Source: Myxocyprinus asiaticus
Lineage: Eukaryota; Chordata; Actinopteri; Cypriniformes; Catostomidae
Length of the DNA: 64,000 nucleotides
Direction: 5' to 3'
Assembly (NCBI RefSeq): GCF_019703515.2
Contig: NC_059373.1
Coordinates: 17,622,281-17,686,280, forward strand
Shown: in pieces, positions 53,690 to 64,000 of the stretch
Numbering within the stretch: position 1 is the first letter of the stretch
Layout: every line of letters begins with the position of its first letter
Program-made: the position numbers and the translations under genes
Notes under the pieces: generated by a model
Told to the model about the DNA's origin: nothing
What the model saw: the letters and a program-made list of their open reading frames with translations, nothing else
The model's database searches: none

Positions 53690-53874
53690 CGTGCGTGTGA
53701 ACATCAGATGCTGGTGTGACATCAGTTTCCCCCATCCTGCACATCTCCAAGCAAGAGCCCCACGGCGGGAGGGGGCGTCGCCATTGTGTTTGTTTTAGGG
53801 AAACTCTAGAGTGGGAGGAGTGAGAAAGGTACCCTAGATACGGTTGCTAAATACGGAAAGCTACGATAGGACCC
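53690..53874 (+). promoter_or_regulatory. rad21: rad21 promoter and non-coding first exon (inferred)
   Basis: A locally GC-richer stretch with several CpGs (around 53760-53780 it reads CGGCGGGAGGGGGCGTCGCC) and no TATA box is followed by a consensus donor GTAAGT at 53875. RAD21 genes have a non-coding first exon and start translation in exon 2, and exon 2 here begins at 62399. I infer that this is the promoter and 5' UTR exon. The transcription start is not resolved. Confidence 0.6.
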
Positions 53875-54052
53875 GTAAGTACTTTGGGCTAAAACGTCAA
53901 TAAAAGGAATTTAATTGCATGCATCGAAAGCATAACCATTATTTTTTGCCGTGACATCTGCTAGAAAATTCTATGCTCCCTCCAAACATCAGCGACAAAT
54001 GACAGGCGCTGTCTAACTCTATCTGTCATCACTAAATATTTCCTATTAACGC

Positions 54053-54056
<4 letters not shown>

Positions 54057-54089
<33 letters not shown>
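54057..54089. repeat. poly(T) tract
   Basis: An uninterrupted run of about 30 T. It could be the A-tail of a lost minus-strand retroelement, but no such body is visible next to it. Confidence 0.85.
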
Positions 54090-54092
<3 letters not shown>

Positions 54093-55235
54093 TGTTATCG
54101 GAAAAATATGTTTGCCGCCTTTGCGGTTGTAATGCACACGCTAAATCTGCACATGGCGCGCGCCGCTGTACAAAATAATTCCATGCAGATGTTGATCTCG
54201 CGACAGTAAACCATTAGCTTGTTAGCTCTTCAGCTAGCAACAGCCATCCAAAATGTATGTCACTCATTGTTTTTGTTTATTATTATTATTATTATTATTA
54301 TTAGCGGGCATTAAATAAATAAGACATGTCAAAGACTATTGTATTGCCCTAAAATAAAATTACTAATCGCTAAATACTAAAAGTGCAGAGACACTGTGTT
54401 TGACAGTCAGTATCACACAGGCCCCGCCATGAGACTGACAGTCACACACCCATTCTGTACTGTGGGCGTCTTCTCTAGGGAAACAGCAACAAATCTAGAC
54501 CATTCTTTAATTAAAAATATAGAAATAAAAATGTAAACTGTTATAGCTGAATAAATGCATATGTACATTCTTACAACAAACATTCTTGTTATATTGGTAC
54601 AGTCTACTGTCTAACAACAAATTCTTTAAAAAAAAAAAAAAAATCTAGGTAGAGCAATCAACTCAGTAATTCAGGGTTCCATGGAATAAAAGTTGTGTTT
54701 TTGGGAATTCATGGACATTTTTAAAATCTGAACTATTTTTAAATGTTCAGTTGAAGTCAGAAGTTTACATACACCTTAGCCAAATACATTTAAACTCAGT
54801 TTTTCACAATTCCTGACACTTAATCATAGAAAACATTCCCTGTCTTAGGTCAGTTAGGATCACTACTTTATTTTAAGAATGTGAAATGTCAGAATAATAG
54901 TAGAGAGAACGATTTATTTCAGCTTTTATTTCTTTCATCACATTCCCAGTGGGTCAGAAATTTACATACACTTTGTTAGTATTTGGTAGCATTGCCTTTA
55001 AATTGTTTAACTTTGGTCAAACGTTTTGGGTAGCCTTCCACAAGCTTCTCACAATAAGTTGCTAGAATTTTGGCCCATTCCTCCAGACAGAACTGGTGAG
55101 TCAGGTTTGTAGGCCTCCTTGCTCGTACACTCTTTATCAGTTCTGCCCACAAATTTTATATGTGATGGCCACTCCAGTACCTTGACTTGGTTGTCCTTAA
55201 GCCATTTTGCCACAACTTTGGAGGTATGCTTGGGG

Positions 55236-56418
55236 TAGGGTGACCATATTCTGGTTTTCCAAAAAGAGGACACCTTTTTTTTAATAATAGGGTTCAAAAC
55301 AGTGTTACTATGAATGAAAACTTTAATACAGTGAAAAAGACACTCTATTAGCATAACACAAATATATATAAATAAATAAAAATTTCCAACATTCTTTTGA
55401 ATGTCCATGTACTAAAATAAAATATTTGATGCCATGAGTGTAACTTCATTTACTATTACTATTATTTTGAATGGCCAATGGTAGTCCGTTAATTTACCTG
55501 ATGAACGTTCACCTTTTGCTGACCCTTTATGCTTCACAGAGCTAATGTGTGCTTCTAAATCACTTGCACCTTTATTAGTGTAATGATAAGTCAATGGAGT
55601 TGATATCCATGTGCAGCTTTAATCATAATAGACGTAGTAATACAGACAGGCAGGGGTTCAATCACCAGCAACAGTAGTATCAAAGGAAATCCAGAGTGGT
55701 AGTAAATAAACAGGAGAGGTCAGGGCAGGTGGCAGACAATCACAGGTTATATCCAGGAAATCAAGGCAGTAATAGTAGACAGGCAGCAATGGGTCAAGAC
55801 AGGGTAAACGGACCAGGATCATACACAGATAATACAGAAACTCAGAGAATGCTTAGAAATGTCAGCCAGGGCAAAACAAGACTTAACAATGACAGAGAGT
55901 GAATGTGAGACTTAAATAGCTGAATAGATTGGAAACAGGTGAACAGGTAATTATTGGCAGGTACGGGGATTATGGGAAATGGATTCCAGAGAGTTAAAAG
56001 TCAGTCTCCAGGTGATGGAGCCCTTTGGTGGTCAGTGGGAGGAATAACAAAGACGGGATTCATGACAATTAGCAACTGACACATAAGTGCCAGCTTTACA
56101 TGTCATACATTCTGCTTCCCACGGATCTCGACCTGGAAGAAAGCATGGGAATGTTTTGTGCAAATCTTCTGTAAATTTGCGTTTTCGTTTGGGCATTGTT
56201 TCCACTCAGCTGTCATTTGCTGCTACTGTCAAGCAACTGTTTGATGCCGCACACAACATGCGTGCAAACACAATTAAGTATTAGACCAGATGCACATCGT
56301 AATGCAACTAAAGCCGAATCCCAGACATTTTTGCAAATTTAGAAATCCTGGCCAGACGCTCTTTTAAGGTCTGAAAAAGAGGACATGTCCGGGAAGAAGA
56401 GGACATATGGTCACCCTA
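55236..56418 (-). mobile_element. hAT-like element inside the Tc1
   Basis: Inverted ends TAGGGTGACCATAT and ATATGGTCACCCTA; 8-bp target duplication GCTTGGGG at 55228-55235 and 56419-56426. The - strand encodes the start of a zinc-finger protein (MPKRKRKFTEDLHKTF at about 56190, then CMTCKAG and, after the LTR insertion, SDLEAHISSVKHKG at about 55540), a BED/U1-type finger seen in hAT proteins. The rest of the coding region is deleted. Confidence 0.85.
55579..56067 (-). mobile_element. solo LTR (489 bp) inside the hAT
   Basis: TG...CA ends (TGTAATGATAAG at 55579 and ATTCATGACA ending 56067), flanked by the 5-bp target duplication ATTAG (55574-55578 and 56068-56072). On the - strand a TATTTAAG box is followed by an ATTAAA signal near the end, fixing the orientation. 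Removing it with one ATTAG joins the two halves of the hAT zinc-finger frame exactly. Its LTR type, probably Ty3-like, is inference. Confidence 0.85.
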
Positions 56419-58601
56419 GCTTGGGGTCATTGTCCATTTGGAAGACCCATTTGCGACAGAGCCTTAACTTCCTGGCTGGTCTTGAGATGTTGCTTCAATA
56501 TATCCACATCATTTTCCTTCCTCATGATGCCATCTATTTTGTGAAGTGCACCAGTCCCTCCTGCAGCAAAGCACCCCAACAACATTATGCTGCCACCCCT
56601 ATGCTTCATGGTTGGGATGGTGTTCTTTGGCTTGCAAGCCTCACCCTTTTATTTCCAAACATAACAATGGCCATTATGGCCAAACAGTTCCATTTTCTTT
56701 TCATTTCTCCAAAAATTAAGATCTTTGCCCCCATGTGCACTTGCAAACTGTAGTCTGGCTTTTTTATGGTGGTTTTGGAGAAGTGGCTTCTTCCTTGCTG
56801 AGCAGCTTTTCAAGTCAATATAGGACTCGTTTTACTGTGGATATAGATACTTGTCTACCTGTTTCCTCCAGCATCTTCACAAGGTCCCTTGCTGTTGTTC
56901 TGGGATTGATTTGCACTTTTCGCACCAAACTACGTTCATCTCTAGGAGACAGAATGCGTCTCCTTCCTGAGCGGCATTATGGCTGCATGGTCCCATGGTG
57001 TTTATACTTGCATACTGTTGTTTGTACAGATCAACATGGTACCTTCAGGCATTTGGAAATTACTCCCAAGGATGAACCAGACTTGTGGAGGTCCACAATT
57101 TTTTTGCTGATTTCTTTAGATTTTGCCATGATGTCAAGCAAAGAGGCACTTGAAGGTAGGCCTTAAAATACATACACAGGCACCTCTAATTCAGAACACC
57201 TCCTATTAGAAGCTAATTGTCTAAAGGCTTGACATAATTTTCTGGAATTTTCCAAGCTGCTTAAAGGCACAGTTAACTTAGTGTATGTAAACTTCTGACC
57301 CACTGGAATTGTGATGTGCTTCAGCTGTGTCATGAACAAAGTCCTAAACGACTTGCCAAAGCAATTGTTTGCTAATATTAAATATGTGGAGTGGTTAAAA
57401 AATGAGTTTTAATGACTTTAACCTAAGTGTATGTACATTTCTGACTTCAGCTGTATATAGTGAATATAATTTTTCTTGTAATGCTCTGAAATATTTCATT
57501 GGCTAAAATTACTTTAGTCTAGTGTGATAAACGTAATTGTCTATACGCTAACACTTTTGTTTAGGAGCACTCGTGCCGCTAAGTGAAACATTTCAACATT
57601 TAAATCAATTAAATCAAACTGTCATGGCATTCATAACTATTTGAATGCATTTTCAGTGTCTGTTAAGTGTTGTATAATGCAATGATGCTAAATGTTAAAG
57701 TTATTCATGAAAATTATAAAATTTTAATGTATTTTCTATGACATACACACAAACTACTTCACAGAGATGCATTTCTGCATCCGTGGGCCTATATGCTGTT
57801 TTCTATGAAAACATGCGCTAGACCAGTGGTTCCCAACCTTTTTACAGTACCTTAAAGTCCCCTCTACTTATACATCAGAAAGTCTATATCATGGCCATGG
57901 ATGCTCTCTCTCTCTCTCTCACTGCGCCGTTTGTTTTTTAATGTGCAGGCACGAGATGGAATGCTATCATAGTGTTTAGAAATGCAAAACATAATGACGC
58001 AAAAGTATAATGACGGATAAAAATAATATGATGATTATAATACATGTGCATTGTCTCCCATAAATGGTCTCATTATAAAGCATGAACATAATAACAACAA
58101 TGTAGGTTATGCAGTTTAAAAGGCTTTTGCAGTCTTGCAGTGCATGGTTATGATGTTGTAGAATTTCCATTATTTTTAAGATCCAAGGAAAAGAAACCAC
58201 TTCAAGCACCTCTGTCAAAAATTATCCATTAGAAGCAGAATACTGCATGTTTGGTGCGCTTCAACCTCACGCAGTTGTGCAAAGAGGCTCTGGTTGGTAG
58301 AGTGACATTTCATTAAGTTTTGCTACAGTTACCAGGATGTCAAGGACATGATGAGATGAGATTTTGCTTATCACGTTGAGTTTTACTGGTATCGTGCATT
58401 TTATGGCTCTTTGTCTCACCATTTTTCTCAGAATCTTGCACGTGAGCGCAAGGTTTAAAAGACATCTGTCAATCGGTAATTTTTCGAAATGCTGAAAAAA
58501 CTTTTTCAGTTAAAATACTTTCTCCAATCCCAGTTTAATATGCAGAGACAACTGTAAGTATGCCATCTGTAGTTTAATTTTCTCAAAAATCTTAAACATT
58601 A

Positions 58602-58800
58602 TGGCTCTGTGGTGCTACAAATATTCCTCTGTTTGTTTTGAGCGACCCGTTCAGCCTAACACAGCAACAATGACTTAACCAATGGCGTGAATTTGGGGCG
58701 GGACTATCTGCTCATTTGATCAACTGCAGACAAGGGGCGTATTCAGAAGGCTATTTGAAAAAGTTTTTTTTTTTTTTTTTTACATTCAGTTCTGTGGCGC
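58602..58800. repeat. dispersed repeat, copy 2
   Basis: Same order of blocks as 14107-14330 (GGCTCTGTGGTGCTA, AACCAATGG, TTTGGGGCGGGACTAT, GTGGCGCTAGT). Confidence 0.6.
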
Positions 58801-58878
58801 TAGTAAAGGGGTCATGACATGAGGAATAAAATTTTCCTTGATCTTTTAATATATAAGAGGTCATTGTACTATAAAAAC

Positions 58879-60364
58879 TAGGGCCCAACCAATATGGGAT
58901 TTTTGAGACCGATACTGATTTTAGAGGGGGGAAATTCACCGATTACCGATATGGTAGCCGATATAGTTAATTTTTGAGCTGGAATGAAAACAGACCTTTT
59001 CTGTGTGGATTGTGCACCGATTTTGCATCAATATGACTATGCAAAGGTACTCAGAAGGCTGCTTTCTTAAACAAATATTTTTATCAAAGAATATTTCACA
59101 TTATTATTATACATTGTCAACCAATTCTAGAACTGAACACTGAGAAAATAAAGAATAAATACAAATACAATAAATAGCTAAATAAACATAAGTATTGTAT
59201 GTTCAGTATCAGTCAGTTGCTGACCATTTAAATAAAGAATAAATTAAAATTATAGCTAAATAAAAACAGTACTGTATGTTTAGTATCTGTCAATGGCTAA
59301 CCATTTAAATAATGAATAAATTAAAATAAAATAAATAGCTAAATAAACATCAGTACTGTTTAGTATCAGTCAATTGCTGACCATTTAAATAAAGAATAAA
59401 TAAAAATAAAATATATAGCTAAATAAACATCAGTAGTACTGTTTAGTATCAGTCAAATGCTGACTATTTTAATACTGTCAGTCAATTAGGGGCAGGTTGT
59501 AAAACAAGAAGCATTTACACCTGCCGAGTCAAGAGATAAACGGCTCTGCTATACAAGTTCAGGGGAACTTTCAACAGTGGAAAACCAGACTTTTAAATAT
59601 TACATTTTGCAAATGCAACGACTGGAATTGTTCGGTTGAAGGGGGTACCAAACTGCGAATCCTGAACAAAACAGTTTGGTGAATACATGTTTACACATTA
59701 GTTTCCACTCAGCTGACAAGCTGTGAAAGTAGCTACGTGGTTAGCTAGTTAGTTATAAGCTTGTTGTCACGGAGAGTAAAAGATGGACTTTATTTACTTT
59801 CCAGCATTGCGTCTCACCAACTAGGTAACAACGTAGCATGAAATCAACACTCAACAGACACAATCCTCCACCACACTGTTGTCTGCTGAGCTGCAAATAG
59901 ATGCTCTGATGTTTACCTTTCAATATGCAACGGTACTGACTGCACTGACAAACTATAGCTGGCTAATATAACAAACAGATGTGATAAACATGAGTGGCAT
60001 GGTTGTCAGGGACAGAGTTAACGTTATATTAGTTATATTGAAAAGGAAAAATGATGGGGTCATTGTTTAATAACTTTCCAGTATGTATTTCACTCTAGTT
60101 AACAACTTACCATGAAGACACTGCTTAACTCCACACTGTCTGCAGAACCACCGTCAGCTCAGCTCTGTTAACAATGGAGTCTGAGCACTCTCTGCTGGAC
60201 AACTGTGTTGTGACTCCAACTCTAAATCACCCTAAGCATTGTTTTCTGCATTATATGGTCTGAAAAAAAGTTTTCATATCTGCGCATATCGGAAAACATA
60301 TACGCCGATACCGATATATCTGTGTATATAAGTCGATATCGGCCGATAAATCGGTCGGGCACTA
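58879..60364. mobile_element. hAT-like element with ACCGATA-type ends, copy 1
   Basis: Ends TAGGGCCCAACCAATATGGG and GATAAATCGGTCGGGCACTA; perfect 8-bp target duplication ATAAAAAC at 58871-58878 and 60365-60372. Internally it has tandem copies of a 70-90-base AT-rich unit (CATTTAAATAAAGAATAAAT, about 59160-59460). No open transposase. Confidence 0.8.
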
Positions 60365-60576
60365 ATAAAAACATACTGGTATTTTCAGAACTCAAGACTT
60401 CCTCCTCACTACATTTGTTTAAACCAAGCTGCCAAAATGACTCATTCTCTACTTCCTCCACATTGTGATGTCACACTGTGGTAGACATTTGCATCTGACC
60501 ACCTCCACAACAACATATCAATGCCTACTTTACCTTATAACTTCTGTAGCCCACCCAGTTACGGTGAGCAGTGAGA

Positions 60577-62091
60577 TGTAGTGGTCCACCGATATATTGC
60601 CAAGGCCGATAAATCGGCTGATATTCTGACTTTTTTCATTATTGGCATCGGCCAATAAATATTCCCGTTTTGACAGTTTTTTTCTTGAGGGTGCCGAAAA
60701 TCTCCTGCTTGCATGTGAAGCATCTGAGACATGTAAACGACCAGTCACGGTTCATTTTGTTGTTACATGCCATCAGGTTACTACAGTAATAGTGTGCAAC
60801 ACAGTCTCATTTATACGGTCCACATATCAAAGCTGCGGCAGAGGCGTTTGAGCTAATAATGTTAAAGTGCTCACTTGTTTCATTCTCCCTCTCTCTCCTC
60901 AACAGTTCCCTGTAATTTTAACTGTCTTGTCTAATGAGAAAAAGGCAAATATCAATAAAGGTAATATCATATACCGTGTGCAAATATGCACATATCTCGT
61001 TTAAACAGATGTAATAAACTAACTTCACACAACTGAGCAGATCCAGTGTACTGTGGAATGCTCATTTATTTACTTCTAAAGCATGTATTCTATCAGCCTC
61101 TCCACAACAGTACCCTGTAACTTTTCTAATGATAAATGGCAAATATCAATAAAACTATAAAAAATGATATACCATCTGCAAATATGCAGATATCTTGTTT
61201 AAAAAGATGTCATTCACAAACCTCGCGAAAATCCAGCATTTTCTTCCCGTCGAGCACTCATCTAATATCTTCCTCTGAAGCGCGTATTTTATCAGCCAGA
61301 ATAAAAAATGTAAGGATCGGGATCAAAAGTTCCTCTCATTCACAAATCATGACGGTCCATCTGTAACAATCCAAGCAAGCGATCCAGGCCATTTAAACTG
61401 TCAGGAGATTGAGGTTCATGGTGGATCTGCACGAGCGCTTGAGTGCAACTTCAAGGCTGCGTCCGAAACCAGGAAAATGCTGCCTCCGGAGGCTGTATGA
61501 TGAAAATAAATAGCTTTTCAAACTTTTCGGAGATCAGTTTTCTTAAGAGTTCCATTCATTCAAACAGCTGTCAGTTAAGCCATTAACTGATTAGGTAGCA
61601 AGGTAGCAGGTCAGCTGCCTACGTTTTCGGATGCAGCCCAATGTAAAAGTGTGTCACGTGTGCTATAAGTAAATGTCTTATTCACTGTCACTGTATGTAC
61701 AATTGGTTTGATTCTATATTTTTTGAGTAAATGTGATTGCTGACGTGGACATGCCATCCATGGTTGCTGGTTGTATGTACTGTTATTTCCTTCTTCCCAA
61801 TATATTAACAATTTCTTCATGTGCAAATAAATTACTAAAATTTGATGACTAAACAAAAATCAGAAGAAACTGCTATCTACCATTTAAAATACAATATTGT
61901 TTTAGTTTTGTGTGAAATTGAGTAAATATAGTGCTAAATAATTTTTTTTTTTTTTTTTTTTTTGCAATTTAATGTTTGTTATTTACTATATTGTGTGATA
62001 TGTCGGCATTGTATCGGCCTATCGGCCACCCTGCTTTCTGGATATAGGTATCGGCCATTAAAAAAAACCATATCGGGGGGCCTGGGTAACA
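60577..62091. mobile_element. hAT-like element with ACCGATA-type ends, copy 2
   Basis: Ends TGTAGTGGTCCACCGATATA and CCATATCGGGGGGCCTGGGT...ACA, more diverged from each other than in copy 1; target duplication CAGTGAGA/CAGTGAGT at 60569-60576 and 62092-62099. Internal direct repeats around AATATCAATAAA...GATATACC (60948-61205) are present. No transposase is readable. Confidence 0.7.
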
Positions 62092-62398
62092 CAGTGAGTA
62101 CTGACGCTGTCAGAAAGAGGGTGGAAAATTATCATGTTTCATAAATATATGACTGTTGTCTGTGCAAATAAACTTTACAAATATTATAAGTGAACCTCAA
62201 GGAACAAAAAAAGTCATGTCATAACCCCTTTAAAATGTAGTTTCATTGGGGCAGCTTAATGAAGTCAGGTTGATTCAGTTATTTCAATATTATTTAATCA
62301 TTTTTTACTTGAATAAAACCAGTTAATTTAGATGTTACCACATGAAGCAACATTTTTAGGTTACCATGTACCTAACAGCAACCCTATTTTTTCTGCAG

Positions 62399-64000
<1,602 letters not shown>

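Larger units (their letters stand above)
54748..57453 (-). mobile_element. Tc1/mariner element (Sleeping Beauty-like ends), interrupted
   Basis: Terminal inverted repeats CAGTTGAAGTCAGAAGTTTA (54748) and CTGACTTCAGCTG (ends 57453, followed by TA); inner direct-repeat copies lie near 54953-54972 and 57290-57302. The transposase is on the - strand, starting at 57129 (MAKSKEISKKI) and decaying through stops and frameshifts towards 55040. A hAT (55236-56418) splits it. It is the outermost element of a three-level nest. Confidence 0.9.
58804..62232. mobile_element. MITE split by two hAT-like elements
   Basis: Inverted ends TAAAGGGGTCATGACATGAG (58804) and GTCATGTCATAACCCCTTTA (ends 62232). Its own sequence is three pieces: 58804-58878, 60365-60576 and 62092-62232, separated by the elements at 58879-60364 and 60577-62091. 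Non-coding. Confidence 0.75.
53875..62398 (+). other. rad21 intron 1, largely nested transposons
   Basis: It runs from donor GTAAGT (53875) to acceptor TTCTGCAG (62398). Besides the elements listed, it has a poly(T) run (54057-54089), an ATT repeat (about 54272-54302), a TC repeat (about 57905-57922) and a hAT-like start CAGTGGTTCCCAACC (57830). Positions 57454-58600 are otherwise unremarkable. Confidence 0.6.

Noticed and set aside
55696..56284. Small + strand frames of 65-68 residues
   Set aside because: They cross the solo LTR and hAT remnant in the wrong orientation, with no supporting motif.
62081..62115. tRNA-like SINE head (GCCTGGGTAACACAGTGAG)
   Set aside because: The 8-bp duplication CAGTGAG(A/T) at 60569 and 62092 shows that the first part is the right end of a hAT-like element and the rest is the MITE.

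Overview
The window is nuclear DNA of a vertebrate, almost certainly a teleost and probably a cypriniform. The evidence is multi-exon genes with canonical GT-AG introns, exons sitting in AT-rich repeat-filled DNA, and repeat families typical of carp-like fish: Tc1 with Sleeping Beauty-like ends, foldback MITEs, hAT, piggyBac, a tRNA-derived SINE and fish LINEs. The species call is inference; no search was run.

Two protein-coding genes are supported, both on the + strand. Positions 3152-31481 hold the last ten coding exons of a CUB and Sushi multiple domains gene, best matched to CSMD3. They encode three Sushi domains, a juxtamembrane region, one transmembrane helix and a short tail ending in a PDZ-type C-terminus. 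All exon junctions keep phase and give 420 continuous residues. From about 53.7 kb rad21 begins: a GC-richer TATA-less promoter, a non-coding first exon ending at 53874, and the first three coding exons (62442-63078), which encode the SMC3-binding N-terminus of the cohesin kleisin. The rest of rad21 lies beyond the window.

Everything else is intron or intergenic DNA that serves as a landing ground for transposons. Layout: 1-31.5 kb, CSMD3 exons and introns with MITEs, a piggyBac relic, a solo LTR, a SINE and a broken L1; 31.5-34.3 kb, probable CSMD3 3' UTR with two MITEs; 34.3-53.7 kb, intergenic DNA with a hAT end, a hairpin, an LTR-associated 39-bp minisatellite, a second solo LTR in inverse orientation, a nearly intact LINE and a decayed hAT transposase; 53.9-62.4 kb, rad21 intron 1, with a Tc1 carrying a hAT that carries a solo LTR, and a MITE interrupted by two related hAT-like elements; 62.6-64 kb, rad21 exons and introns.

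I found no new enzymatic or defence system. The observations most worth a second look are structural: two 1.8-kb solo LTRs with clean 4-bp target-site duplications, the nested insertions datable by their duplications, the 39-bp minisatellite with a 234-bp higher-order period, the CSMD3-RAD21 adjacency, and a tandem NAGNAG splice acceptor in CSMD3.
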